Positions 1 to 10,889 of a stretch of DNA of 64,000 nucleotides are shown here, piece after piece. The position numbers were made by a program, and so were the translations under genes. Every line of letters starts with the position of its first letter. Within the stretch, counting starts at the first letter, position 1. The notes under the pieces are model-generated. The model was not told where the DNA came from. It did not search any database and saw nothing but the letters and a program-made list of their open reading frames with translations. The stretch is from Patiria miniata (Eukaryota; Echinodermata; Asteroidea; Valvatida; Asterinidae), in contig NW_024037072.1 in assembly GCF_015706575.1 (NCBI RefSeq), forward strand, positions 3,043,001 through 3,107,000, in the 5' to 3' direction.

Positions 1-179
1 GGCGGCTGAGTGACCGGGGACAAAGTTTCCTGACTATCATACAGCAGGTACGGATCGATTGCCTTTTGGCAAATTTGTTGTCAACCCTCCCCCAATTTGA
101 ATTGATCTGGCGACGCACCTGCTCAACGTGAAAAGGTATAGTGAAACTCCGGCTACGCTTATAACTGTTGGTAAATACT

Positions 180-1260
180 CCTAAATTCTAGAATTTACAG
201 ACCAGTTGAAACGTTACGAGAGATTATGCTAAAGACTTTATTCACCAGTCGGCCATACATTGAAAGCGGCGAGGTAAACTCTTCATTTTGGGAACTTGCT
301 GATAAAAATTTAAGCAATGAAATAAAAATTCATTACAAATTGATACCAGTGGCGTAGCTAGGATTGTTAGTGGGGGCATGGGGGCACATATCGCACACGT
401 CCTACTGCAGTTTTTCCCACTTGGGGCCCCATTATCTCGCTATATAAGAAATTGCAAACAGTAAGCCTTTGGCTAACTGAAAAAATAACTTACAAAAACC
501 CTTTTTGGTTGGGAAAGGAAAAGGGGCATTATCAGTATTTTGGTGGGGCACCTGGAGGGGGGCACACCTCGTGGCTACACCACTGATTAATACCATTGTG
601 TTCTGATGAATAATTAAACATTTGTGGATAAACATACAATGAAAATGAGGCTTGGAACAAAGGAGATATAAAATGTAGAAACTCATCGATAAATTAGCGT
701 CGAAATAAGCAACAAACTTTCTCTTTCCGTCAAGTTCAGTAACAAACAGGCACAGCACACTGTAAACTTCCTCCATCATCAAATATGTTAACCATAAATG
801 CATGTGTGTCACTCGTAATTCACTAATGAGATGATAATTTATGCACTCATCTGAATACCAGACCTTTTGTTTATAAAAATTGAGCTTATATATAATACAG
901 CCCGCCGCCGCATCACGAAAAGATTTCAACTCGCACGTATTGCAAACCTGCACCAATTTATTTATTTAAAAAAACCCAATCCAATTAAATGACGGAATTC
1001 ACTTACTTTAATTCATTGAAGAAATAAAATTCAAAAATTCACAATATATTAAATGAACGAATTTTGACTCAATAAAAGCTGAAAACTACGAAAGGTTGCA
1101 CATTAACAACTCCCCAAAAATGGTACCGTATAACCTCGACTTAATAAAAATGTATGACTGATAATGACTGAACGCTTAATACAAGGTAATGGCGTTTCTC
1201 GATGACATCGTCAGCTGTACAGACAGAAAACCTTGGTTTTTACCCAAAAGCAAATATCCC
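180..1260. repeat. Duplicated intergenic module, copy paralogous to 23300-24150
   Basis: No gene is supported here. The text from about 180 to 346 and from 594 to 1260 lines up with 23305-24150. Shared stretches include the gtcggccat / cgaggtaaactc segment and the segment around cgatgac-tcgtcagctgtacagacag. Shorter parts recur at 31160-31470, 37440-37740 and 43890-44200. It is therefore spacer copied with the receptor units and interrupted here by a MITE. Bases 1-179 show nothing recognisable. Confidence 0.7.
347..585. mobile_element. hAT-like MITE with 8-bp target duplication
   Basis: The ends are inverted repeats, cagtggcgtagctagg on the left and gtggctacaccactg on the right. The flanks are attgatac (339-346) and attaatac (586-593), an 8-bp target duplication with one mismatch. 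The paralogous spacer near 23455-23470 lacks the insert. The CAGTGGCG-type ends and 8-bp duplication fit non-autonomous hAT elements. No transposase is encoded. Confidence 0.8.
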
Positions 1261-2132
1261 TTTTTAAAGCTAGAGTCATTCATTTGCAGCCATCCGAAAA
1301 GTAACCGGCGTAATTATTGTTGAAAAACAAACTTGGTTGAAAGATAGTAAGGGAACTAAACTCCCTGTGAAATTATTCTTTCTGGGAAGCTGTCATTTTG
1401 AAGTAATCAACGAAAGAAGGCATTTCCAACGGTGATTCTTAAGAAGCACCGTAGGAAAATTTAAATTAGTAGTTCGTTTTGTTATTCAGCGCAGCGTGCA
1501 CAAGTATTGGAACGACGCACACGCGCGCGCGGTTGTTATAATTCGTCGGATCAGTGCGCGACATCGCGTACAGCTGCAATTCAAAACAATTCAAAACATG
1601 ATTCAGTAACTTTTGATTTGAAATTGAGATCTTAGAATGCTGTTTTTCTCGGAATGTACAGCTGAAGCTTAGCTGAAATTTCATCAGGTTAGTTGCTCAG
1701 TATCCTTCATTAGATTTTGAACTCTTTTGTTGCTTCAAACGAACAAAATGCACAAATTACAAATGATGGACTATAGCTTTAATATAGCACCGTAGGTGTG
1801 GTGCCTGTCGTTACGCGGTGTGATATCTGTCCGCGCGGCACGATGTCTGTCCCATAGTCCTTAGGCAGCGTGGTGTGTGGGAAATACTATTAAACAGTTA
1901 GGATCATTCTTGTTCCATGACGTGGTATTTGTGTGCAAATGCATGCTGGTATGCGCGTTCAGCGTTGCGCGTAGCGCGTATTGTTCCAAAGAGCCAGCGC
2001 TACAGCGTTGGGTTCAAACATTTTCGTGAAGGGGTGGTTTGGAAAAGAGAAATACACTTTTAACCAATTTTATATTGAAATAAAAGTTCAAATATATCAA
2101 ATGGCAAGGATCTATATGTCAGTTATATAAAA
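1261..2132. other. Intergenic, no recognisable content
   Basis: Short unsupported ORFs only. The segment 1780-1880 has several near-repeats of a gtctgtc / cgcgg-rich string and 1935-2010 is GCGC-rich, but neither forms a known feature. Confidence 0.4.
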
Positions 2133-2293
2133 CAAATAGTGAGTGGCTTTAATTGTGAAATGGGAGGAATTTTATCGCTCGGTAAAATCTGGACTTTTCC
2201 CGTTCACTCAGCTTCGTCTCGTGAAATGGAAAAGTCCATACTTTACCTTGCGATAATATTCCTCCCATTTCACGCTGATCCACTCACTATTTG
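2133..2293. repeat. Near-perfect 161-bp hairpin (palindromic MITE candidate)
   Basis: Two arms of about 68 bases, running inward from caaatagtgagtgg and from ccactcactatttg, pair around a loop of about 25 bases. Both arms carry gtgaaatgggaggaat and end at ggacttttcc. It lies 168 bases past the GPCR1 stop on the coding strand, so a transcript reading through would fold strongly. A small palindromic transposon is the simplest reading. A structured RNA is possible but unsupported. Confidence 0.7.
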
Positions 2294-2460
2294 TATACTA
2301 AAACACTAGAACACGTTTGTATACTGCATTTTGGTACAAGCCTACAAACCCCAGCAGAATTCCGGCGGAAATCAAATGGTGAAAGAATTGAACTATTATA
2401 TCAAGAAATATAACCAAATTATGAGTCCACACTCATCCAACTATCTTTTTGGCCATTTTT

Positions 2461-3378
2461 TTATCCCATGGTTTCGGTATTTTGCTGGACTTCGTAATCA
2501 ACCATTTCTCCAAAATCCTGATTCTGAGGCAGACAGCGACAGAATAGTGCATTGAAGCCCTGCCTGAAACCATCCAAACGCCACCAGTAGATTAGCGGGT
2601 TGATAGCTGGAGACAGACAATAAATAAAACCGGTAAACGTGTTGTAGTTATTGGAGGTATCGTCGGAGATTGTGCTCTGACCAGTTTCGATGAAATACTC
2701 AATTATCTGGCCGATGTTGTAAGGGATCCAACAAATGCATGATGTCACAAGAATGATGGAGAAAGTGACCAACAAGCGACGGGTCTGACGAACACGAGTA
2801 GCGGCCTGTTCCGAGTCATCAGGGATGGAGAGACCTGGGCTTGATGCAAGCGGGGGAACGTAGCCCTTGATCTTTCTGAAGACGAAGAAGTACAGCACAG
2901 CGGTCACGATCCACACAGCGAGTATTAACGGAGATCTAAACCACGCTGATAGAATCAAGCGAACCTCACTAGATGCCACCAAGACTACCGGCAAGTGAAG
3001 TGCGAGGGAGAAACACCAAAGGAGAAGGCAAACCACTACCAGGCGGCATCGCGTCACCAACGCGTCATAGCGAGAGGGCGGCGTGATAGTCAGTGCCAGG
3101 TAGCGGTTCACAGCCACTGCTAAAATCATCAGCACGGAAACGAAGAAACTCGACTGGAGAAGGGCAGAAAGGAATTGTGCCCTGTTTATGGAAAAGGCAA
3201 TTGCCATCACAGAAAACACCAGGTCGGCCAGGGCGAGACTGAAGACGAAGGCGAAGTACTTGATGCGGAGATGGCTGGTTTTGGCTAACACCACCATCAC
3301 CAGCAGATTCTCCAACAAAGCCAGGACTGCAATAACAGCTATAAAATAATTGGTTACGGTGGCGAAGGAAGAAACCAT
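2461..3378 (-). CDS. GPCR1: class A rhodopsin-like receptor, 305 aa
   Basis: A seven-transmembrane receptor expected at the plasma membrane, coupling to heterotrimeric G proteins. N24 of TM1 (LENLLV), D52 of TM2 (LALADL), NRYLAL at the TM3 end, CWIP in TM6 and NPLIY in TM7 mark the class A fold. The N-terminus is only about 9 residues with no signal peptide. The usual disulfide cysteines at the top of TM3 and in ECL2 are absent, and DRY is NRY. CRC just after helix 8 may be palmitoylated. I start at the ATG preceded by a conserved splice acceptor (exon begins 3388). The longer reading frame to 3420 runs through that acceptor and is probably intronic. The C-terminus (QNTETMG) is the short type shared with genes 2, 3, 8 and 9. 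TM7 begins NTFTGFIYC. The ligand is unknown. Confidence 0.9.
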   Translation of the reverse strand: MVSSFATVTNYFIAVIAVLALLENLLVMVVLAKTSHLRIKYFAFVFSLALADLVFSVMAIAFSINRAQFLSALLQSSFFVSVLMILAVAVNRYLALTITPPSRYDALVTRCRLVVVCLLLWCFSLALHLPVVLVASSEVRLILSAWFRSPLILAVWIVTAVLYFFVFRKIKGYVPPLASSPGLSIPDDSEQAATRVRQTRRLLVTFSIILVTSCICWIPYNIGQIIEYFIETGQSTISDDTSNNYNTFTGFIYCLSPAINPLIYWWRLDGFRQGFNALFCRCLPQNQDFGEMVDYEVQQNTETMG

Positions 3379-3450
3379 TGTCGATTGCCTGCACAGATAA
3401 AACAACATGATCAATAACACTTAATTTAGGTGATCTAACCAATTAACGTG

Positions 3451-4517
3451 TTGTCACCGACACGAAGTAACACCCAAGTGTTACTTCGTGAAAACCGCAA
3501 AATGACAAATGTCGGTTTCACCATAATTATGGAGAAATAAAACATATTTCTCCATGGTTTCACGAAGTATTACACTCGTGTGTGCGCGCACTCATCGGAC
3601 ACTTGGGGGATCGATTTTCGTTTTCACACTATTACGGAAATACTTTTTGGATTAAAGCGTTTTAAAACGTTTGACAGGAATGTAATTTATACATAATTCT
3701 TGTAGGATAACAGAAAGCCTTCAAACTGGCGAAATAAAGATGAGTGTTTCTTCGTGAAAACGAAAATGACTCAGCGCACAGTACACGAGTGCATGGAGCT
3801 ATACAGGATGTTTCAATAACGAAGAACCAGTATGGACAGACTAAATGTTTACTGGCTATAAAACTGTTATCATCTGAAAGCGTAATCTCTATGCTTTTCA
3901 ATGATACCTTGTTTACATTTCCAGGGTTATGCATCACTGAGCGCCACTGTCATGAGATTTTGATGAAAAATTGCAGTTGGTTCACTTTCATGTCAACATA
4001 GGTATGGTGTGCATGAGAATATGTATTCAAGAAGAAGAAACGAGTGCATAAAAAGTAACCAAAAACAAGTCGGGTTGGTTTCAAAACTGGATTTTATTGT
4101 TTGTCATGAATTTCTTTTTTTGACCAAGCCACGTTCAAAACAATGTGCCATTTTCCCGAGGATTAACATTAAAGCCATTTTACAGACATTTTCGTAACAA
4201 TAGGCACACCGTGCCCAGTGGTTTTTTTTTTTATGAAAGTGAACCAACTGCATTTTTGCATCCAGTTTTCAAGACAATGATGCTCACTGATGCATGACTC
4301 AGAAAACCTAAACATAGTATAGAGATTACGCTTTGAGATGATACCAGTTTCATAGCCAGTAAACATATCGTCTGTCCATACTCATTCTTTGAAGTTGGTT
4401 TTCCTTCTTTTTTTTGTTAACACCCTGTAAAACACGTGTTACTTCGTGAAAACAAAATCGCTCATTTTTCTACGCGCGCTCTCAAGTCCACTTGGGTGTT
4501 ACTTCGTGGTGTCACTG
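3451..4517. mobile_element. Foldback DNA element inserted just upstream of GPCR1
   Basis: The outer ends share acgaagtaacaccca in inverted orientation (3461-3475 and about 4494-4508). Long internal arms, 3822-3990 and 4232-4392, are inverted copies of each other. The motif gtgttacttcgtgaaaac or close variants recurs at about 3478, 3748 and 4436. GPCR4 to GPCR7 lack the insert: their text runs straight through gacgtgtggtaaaatgg, here split into aacgtg and gacggtgtgg. The target duplication is imperfect (acgtg / acggtg). The exact ends are uncertain by a few bases. Similar ORFs on both strands come from the inverted arms and are not genes. Confidence 0.75.
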
Positions 4518-4868
4518 ACGGTGTGGTAAAATGGAACATGTTAAAGTATGCTGATGAAACGTTTTGGGAATCCATTCCGCCGTTCGTCCGTGTATATATT
4601 AAAAGTAACAATTATGATATTTTGGAACCATTCCCAAACATTAATACGGCAATTTTTTTTTCATAGACAAAGGTATATTAATAAAATAATTTTAATTGGT
4701 TATTCCAGTGGTAACTCCACCATCAATGTAAATCTCATTTCAAAATGATTCGATGCAAGTGTGGGGCCTGTTACATAAGATAGCCACCCTATACCGTGTT
4801 GTAATAATATTGTAATGTCCCATGCTTGCATCATTTCAGATTATCCTATTATACACCGCTAGTTACAA

Positions 4869-5317
4869 TGGGGTCCGCCCGATAGTCCAAAGGTTTGATA
4901 GTCCGAATATACATGTAGGCTGTGTAGTCCGAAGGTTCGATAGTCCGAATGCACAAAATTCCCTTTAGCGGGGGCCCGTTAGTCCGAAAATGAAATAAGG
5001 TTCGTTAATCCGAACATTTGAAGCAATAGTCCGAAGGTTCAATAGTCCGAAGGTACATTGGTTCGAAGGTTCGAAGATTCGGTTTAGAATAAGGTTAATT
5101 AGTCCGAAGGTCCTTTATTCCGAATTGAAAATAAGGTCCGATAGTCTGAATCGACAATGGTCCGATATTCCAAATCGACAATCAGGTCCTATTGTCAATT
5201 TGGACTATCGGACTTTATTGTCGGTTCGGACCATCGGACCCTATATCATATCTTCGGACTATCGAGCCTTCGGACCATTGAACCTTCGGAATAAAGAACC
5301 TTCAGACAATCGGGCTG
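4869..5317. mobile_element. Foldback element with tandem-repeat arms (unit about 16 bp)
   Basis: The left part repeats units like gatagtccgaaggttc in one direction and the right part repeats the reverse complement, for example ggactatcgagccttcgga. The ends carry gcccgatagtcc and its inverted counterpart near atcgggc. It is flanked by tacaa at 4864-4868 and 5318-5322. GPCR4's paralogous text (28019 onward, gttacaaagcgtag) is the empty site. The architecture of inverted arms built of short tandem repeats resembles foldback or sea urchin TU-type elements. The family name is inference. Confidence 0.8.
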
Positions 5318-5652
5318 TACAAACCGTGGACCTGAACATTAAATGGAATTCAAGTCGAAGTCGATGTTGCCAATTACGTACCTATCCACAGGGCAAATCC
5401 GAAAACAAACTTCGTCCAGATGATTGAGTCGAAAATGGGAAGAAACTGAAGCAGCGAGTCGTCTCGCAACCAAAACACCGAATGAAACCTTTTAGCTCAA
5501 GGAGAGGTGTGAAATTATACAATTAATGCATTATTTATGTCATAAAACAGAAAGAAGAAACCTTATGGCATATTGAATGTATAACACTGCATAAATGTGT
5601 ACAAATTAATAGAGGATTAAACTTTAAAGCCAGTGGAAAGTTCCAAATGCAA

Positions 5653-5661
5653 ATTACTCAC
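5653..5661 (-). promoter_or_regulatory. Candidate 5' splice donor for GPCR1 leader exon
   Basis: On the minus strand this reads GTGAGTAAT, a strong donor match. The same donor in the same context is kept upstream of GPCR4, 5, 6 and 7. Paired with the acceptor at 3389-3390 it would give a 5'-UTR intron of about 2.3 kb, lengthened here by two foldback insertions. No transcript evidence is available. Confidence 0.5.
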
Positions 5662-6396
5662 GATACGGTCGCAATGTCATGCAGTGCACTCGTACCGTGC
5701 ATGATGTACACTTCCCTCGCCAGCGCACGCTATGAAGAACACATGCTGGATCCGAGTTCGGATTTTGAGTTTGTCTTGCCCACACACATACACGTTTGTA
5801 TATGGTGTAAATCGAGTTTTTTTTTATTGTTCCTCTTCCCTTTTCCTTTGTTTATATACTATAACTTTTTTTGTAACAGCTCTCATTGGTTTTGTACACG
5901 TTTTCTAATCGAGGTCGTCCTCGGTTTGGTTCCTGTCTTTTCAATTGATCGATGATGTTGCACGTGTGTGTCCTCGATTTAAGCCATAAACAAACACAAT
6001 TTGGCGAGGTTAACTATCAGACGTTCGGCAGTGCATTTTGGAGCGTGTTATTATTTACAAAAGTAGGTTATTGTTTAGTGCTATACTAGCAATTGTCCTA
6101 TTCAAACGATAGCAGTTTTATTAGATCACCATTTGCCGATGACGACTTTTTAAGCCGAAAGTACCAACAAGAGCTGTCAATCAAACCAAGTGACAAGCTT
6201 TGACATTCCTTTGCTACTGTTGGTTCAATCAATCTATTGAAGACTAGGACTAAACATAGAACTTGGAAATTTACTCGATCACATCTGGAGAAATCTGATA
6301 AGTCTTCATCAAATCACCGACAAAAATGTACTCAATTGTCATATCAGAAAGACAGGAACCGGCAGCGTATTTTTTTGTCAGCATGCATCGCTTTTT

Positions 6397-6417
6397 AACC
6401 AATCACATCACGCACCC
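6397..6417 (-). promoter_or_regulatory. Candidate CCAAT-type promoter element
   Basis: The block aaccaatcacatcacgcacc is kept upstream of GPCR1, GPCR4 (28961) and GPCR6 (40788), about 560-740 bases before the putative donor. On the gene strand it reads as an inverted CCAAT box (ATTGG). Conservation could simply reflect recent duplication, so the regulatory role is weakly supported. Confidence 0.25.
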
Positions 6418-6545
6418 TGACACGAATATTTATCACGCTGTGTGGTTGGAAGACACTATAGGTTCTCGTAGTGTTGATTACTCGTATTTGTAAATATAAA
6501 TGTTTGTCGTATGTTTCAGCAATGCATTTTCCTTACGAGTTTAAA

Positions 6546-7053
6546 GGGAATATACAACATTTGCAAACATCGAAAAATAAGTTTTTACGAAATAGCTTAC
6601 TTGGATGTTGGTAAATGACAGTCAAAAGCATCCTGTAAAATTATGGCTCCTGGTGTGAAGTCATTTTCAAGAAATTGGTATTTTTGTATACATTTCGAAC
6701 AGTGGTCGGCCGATCACCGTTGGAAAAACCTAACTATTTTTCAACTTCTGCTTCAAATTTACCATTTTTTCAGTCCAAATTTTGTTTGCTATTGGTAACA
6801 TGTTCATGAACGGGTGCAGGCCAGCTACACTGGTTCCCTTACCTTACAATTTTCCGGCATCTATAAATTGATCCATTTTATCCTAAGTGGAGTCAGGGAA
6901 CCAGACTACTTGAACTTTTTTCGTTTTTCTTGGTTTTTCCAGCATTTTCGAACACAAAACTTCAAACATGGCAGTGTTACAATATTTGTATCTATTATAC
7001 TAACTCTTCAAGTAGTTCAAAATTACAGCAAAAGCCAATGATGTACATTCCCT
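6546..7053. mobile_element. TTAA-flanked MITE
   Basis: TTAA borders lie at 6542-6545 and 7054-7057, and the ends AGGGAATATACAAC and GATGTACATTCCCT are imperfect inverted repeats. Related spacers near 29090 and 56040 run through without it. A TTAA duplication is the signature of piggyBac-type insertion, although these ends are not the usual CCC start. No transposase ORF is present. Confidence 0.65.
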
Positions 7054-7057
7054 TTAA

Positions 7058-8746
7058 TAATTTGTTGCGTATGCAGGGCCCCAATGGAAACTACTTTATA
7101 ACTGTTTGGGCATACCAGTGGAATTTATAAATAAATAAGTGTATTGGGGGAATATTTGTTTATGTCCTTGAATTTATCATAATCAAGGGATGAAGGTGGC
7201 ATTGTAATTTATTCGGTGTGATGGCAAGGATTTATGAATGAATATAATGGCGAATATTAAACAAACATATACGATGTTTTATTTACATCACCATCACGTA
7301 CACACAGTCGTGTTTTACTATACTCTCGAGGACAAGGCATTGTCTTTCTCTTTGTCCCTTTAATATAACGCTTTCATATAGACCGAGACACAGAAACTCA
7401 AACACGAGGACAATGTTCAACAAACAATGAACTCTCGAGGACAACAAAGGATCGGTTGTTCTCCCTCTGTCAGTCTGTCCTCGGGGTGTTTTACGGTCTA
7501 CACTATTTACACGTATCGTTCTTTTCCTGAAAGCAAAATATAATTTCCCATAATGTATTGTACGCCCGCAGCGGGCAATAATAATCTCAACCTTCTGATG
7601 AAAAAAAAAAATCATAATTGAGTTATTCTTGGTATGTAAATTTATCTCTGCACACACCACAGGCGTATTTAAGTTCCCTATGTAACCTGGATATATGAAA
7701 CACTATGTATAGTCGCACTAAAACACTAAAACTAATTCAATTTCAACTAAGCCGTCAGGATCTTTGAAGGAAATGGCGCGAGGAAATGGAATAATAGAGA
7801 CACAGGAACAAATTCAAATTTTCGAACCAAATAAAAAGGACTAAAAGAATTTATTAAAAAGATCTGAAAATCAAAACCAAAATTACCAAATAATTATAAA
7901 ACCAAAACCGCGAAAACCAAGACTAAAATCGACCTAAAAACAGAAACTTCAAACCAAAAACCAATTAAAATAAAGACTTATTTATTACCCTAAAACCTAA
8001 AACCAACACAGTGTGAATTAATGGACCTAAGATACACTCGGGCAGAAAATCAATGACTCTAGTAGACAAGACACACTGCAAGCAAGACAGTACACCACTC
8101 CTATAGGAGGAACATATACCCGGTATACTATTATGAAGTTGTCTCTGTTGATCTGCTGGCTGAACTAAAGTTTGACCATGTGGCAGGATTTGTATAGGGG
8201 ACTCGTGGGATAAAGTAAACAAACAGGGGGGACACACTACCGAGAAAGGGGGGGCATCTAAGTTAACACTAAAAAGATTTCCTTTTTCTAGGGGGAGCTA
8301 ATCCTATTCAATCCACACTATACATTAAATACATAAAAATATACCAGATAAACTTGGCCCTGCCACACTTATAGAATAATGGAAACAAGACAAGATTCTG
8401 TTTGCAGGTGAATTAAAACATATTTTTTTGATAAGCGTCAAAGTTTTGACTTTGTCTTTTTGCGATAGAGGAGGAATTCCCGAAGCAGAAGCTTCGCTAA
8501 AAAAAAAACCCACCAAATCACAAGAACATAATTTGAGGGGATAAGTTGATTCCTCGTAAACTTATTGTCTCTGATGTTTCTTTGCTGATTTTAGTAGTAA
8601 TATGTGTGCAATCATAAAGCATGCGTACAAGCCTACGAACTCAACCAGATTACTGTTAGAAAACAAGTGGTGAAACATTTGAAACATTATAATATGGTTA
8701 CATCATGTGAAATAATGGTCAGACAGTGAGCCAACACTCAACACAC
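7058..8746. other. Spacer: GPCR1 upstream module then GPCR2 downstream module
   Basis: 7058-7680 matches 29100-29540, 35985-36360, 40930-41380, 48893-49260 and 55990-56680, for example the atcaccatcacgtacacac and actctcgag segments. 7700-8290 shows nothing recognisable. 8330-8746 is the module found 3' of most receptors (cttcg near a run of A, then ttcctcgt, attgtctctgatgttt). No gene is supported. Confidence 0.6.
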
Positions 8747-8752
8747 TTTATT
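8747..8752 (-). terminator. Candidate polyadenylation signal of GPCR2
   Basis: AATAAA on the minus strand, 24 bases beyond the stop codon of GPCR2. Only the hexamer and its position support it. It would give a very short 3' UTR. Confidence 0.35.
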
Positions 8753-8775
8753 GGGTTTTTTTGGTCGATGTTTTG

Positions 8776-9702
8776 TTACATAATTGTTTCGGTATTTTGC
8801 TGGTCTTTGTTACCATTAACCGTTTCTCCGAGATCTTGATTCTGAAGCAGACAGCGACAGAACAGAGCTTTCAAGCCCTGCCTGAAACCATCCAAACGCC
8901 ACCAGTAGATTAGCGGGTTGATAGCTGGAGACAGACAATAAACCAAAGCGGCAATCGTGTTGTAGTCATCAAATGCATCGTCGGAGATTGAGCTCTGACC
9001 AGTTTCGATGAAGTATTCTATTATCTGGCCGACGTTGTAAGGGATCCAACAAATGAATGATGTCACAAGAATGATGGAGAAAGTGACCAACAGGCGACGG
9101 GTCTGAAGAACACGAGGGGCGGCCGGTTCCGTGTCATCGGTGCGGACAACTGGGCTTGATGATGGAATCGTGGTAATACATGTATATCTATTGATCTTTC
9201 TGAAGACGAAGAAGTACAGCACAGCGGTCACGATCCACACAACGAGTACTAACGGAGATCTAAACCACGCTGATAGGATCAAGCGAACCTCGTTAGATGC
9301 CACCAAGACTACCGGCAAGTGAAGTGCGAGGGAGAAGCACCAAAGGAGAAGGCTAACCGATACCAGGCGGCATCGTGTCACCAACGCGTCATAGCGAGAG
9401 GGCGGCGTGATAGTCAGTGCCAGGTAGCGGTGCACAGCCACTGCTAAAATCATCAGCACGGAAACGAAGAGACTCGCCTGAAGAAGGGCAAGAAGAACTC
9501 GTGCCCGTAGTAGGGCAAAGGCAATTAGCATCGCAGCAAACGCCAGGTCGGCCAGGGCGAGGTTGAAGATGAAGGCGAAGTACTTGATGCGGAGATGGTT
9601 GGTTGCTGCTAGCACCACTATCACCAGTAGATTCTCCAACACAGCCAGGCCTGAAATCACAGCTCCAGAATACGTGATAATAGTGCTCAAGGTAGAACTC
9701 AT
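8776..9702 (-). CDS. GPCR2: class A rhodopsin-like receptor, 308 aa
   Basis: A seven-transmembrane receptor with LENLLV in TM1, LALADL in TM2, HRYLAL at the end of TM3 (the HRY subgroup with GPCR3 and GPCR9), CWIP in TM6 and NPLIY in TM7. Intracellular loop 3 is of the second type, with NRYTCITTIPSSSPVV, almost the same as in GPCR3 and unlike the PPLASSPG loop of genes 1 and 4-8. TM7 begins NTIAALVYC. The start is the ATG 10 nt after the conserved acceptor (minus strand tttgtgcag followed by GCAATCGACA). The longer frame to 9732 crosses that acceptor. Upstream of about 9900 the conserved leader module is lost and replaced by other repeats, so its leader exon is not visible. The ligand is unknown. 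Confidence 0.9.
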   Translation of the reverse strand: MSSTLSTIITYSGAVISGLAVLENLLVIVVLAATNHLRIKYFAFIFNLALADLAFAAMLIAFALLRARVLLALLQASLFVSVLMILAVAVHRYLALTITPPSRYDALVTRCRLVSVSLLLWCFSLALHLPVVLVASNEVRLILSAWFRSPLVLVVWIVTAVLYFFVFRKINRYTCITTIPSSSPVVRTDDTEPAAPRVLQTRRLLVTFSIILVTSFICWIPYNVGQIIEYFIETGQSSISDDAFDDYNTIAALVYCLSPAINPLIYWWRLDGFRQGLKALFCRCLLQNQDLGETVNGNKDQQNTETIM

Positions 9703-10046
9703 TGTCGATTGCCTGCACAAATAAAACAACACAACACCTTAGCGATCTTACCAATATAAAATTAATGGCGAAAACGGACCTTGTTTTGCCGGTGAAGCGT
9801 TTTGGGGGTATATTCCACCGTTCGTAGTTAGCAAACCATTCCCAACAACTAGGCCTATATACCGGCAAAACTTTTTCCTCTACAAAATATTATTAAAATC
9901 ATATTCCGTCGGTGCAGCAGCGTATCCACCATTTTATTTTGGCTCATCCGTGCTGAAATATCGACACGTTTTTTTTCACACGACAATTGACCCCGTAAAA
10001 TCAAATGGGATGGGATGGGGTGGGGTAGTTGAGGGGTGGAGGGAAG

Positions 10047-10073
10047 GAGGGGGGGGGGGGGGGGGGGGGGGGG
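10047..10073. repeat. Poly-G tract
   Basis: About 25 consecutive G, preceded by a G-rich purine tract from about 10013. It sits in the rearranged region upstream of GPCR2. Length is likely unstable and prone to sequencing error. Confidence 0.8.
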
Positions 10074-10369
10074 CTGGTACCATCTTAAAAAAAGGAGGCG
10101 CTCTTCAAAACCGGCCTTTATGCAATCTATACGCATTATGTGGCCATTATGTGCCCTTAATTCGCATTATATACAGGGCGCATTGTGAGGGTTTTGGGGC
10201 TTGGTTTTCATATTTCTCGTTCATATCAGAAGTCTCTTTACCATTTTAGGAAATAGTTACTGAAAATAAAATATCCGCAATTTGAGGGCAAGTTTTGTTA
10301 TCATATCGAGGGACACATTTGTGCTCGAGGGGGCACATTAATGTCCGCAAGAGGGCAACTTGGGCAAGG

Positions 10370-10885
10370 AGTCTGGCCAAACCTCATTATTGATGAGCAT
10401 CAAATTCATCAGGTTGCTTACTGGCACAGTTGCCCCATTCAAACTTTATGGAAACAATCATGTGAACAATGATACCATTGTGATATTTAGCTCAGCAAAC
10501 AAAAATAGGAAAACTAAGCTTAAATTAGGGGAAGGGTCGCCCAACGTGGGAGACCTGAATAAGTTAATAGACCCCCCCCCCCAATAAAAAAAATTGCTTG
10601 CAAGTTTTATGTCAAGGTCAGTGTGTTTTCTTTCAATTCATTTTCTTTCCAATAATTTTGGGAATTTCCTTAAACTTTTTTTAAGTCTCCTACGCGTTAG
10701 GCAACCCTTCACTAATTAGGCCAATTAGCAGACACCTCGTTTTCCCCGTTTCTGTTTGCTGGGCTAAATATCACAACTTTATTATTTTGAGCATGCTTTT
10801 CCAGAAGGTTTTCTAGAAGGTAACTGTGCCACGGTAAGCAACTTGGTGAATTTGAAGCTCATCAATACTAAGGTTTTGCAAGACT
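10370..10885. repeat. Inverted repeat element (arms 10370-10560 and 10685-10885)
   Basis: The left arm (…attgatgagcatcaaattca…cacagttgcc…) is the inverted copy of the right arm (…ggtaactgtgcc…gaatttgaagctcatcaat…). One arm with its flank recurs at 50980-51260 upstream of GPCR8 (ctcctacgttgaacccttcc, ggtaactgtgcc). It is a decayed foldback or MITE. I see no clear target duplication. Confidence 0.65.
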
Positions 10886-10889
10886 ACTT

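Noticed and set aside
3065-3442. 125-aa minus-strand ORF overlapping GPCR1 (and equivalents at 9389, 20703, 32895, 45626, 50279, 58654)
   Set aside because: It is a shifted-frame shadow of the receptor coding sequence, conserved only because the receptor DNA is conserved.
3744-4366. Similar ORFs on plus and minus strands with a shared SWFTF ending
   Set aside because: The similarity comes from the inverted arms of the foldback element, not from coding selection.
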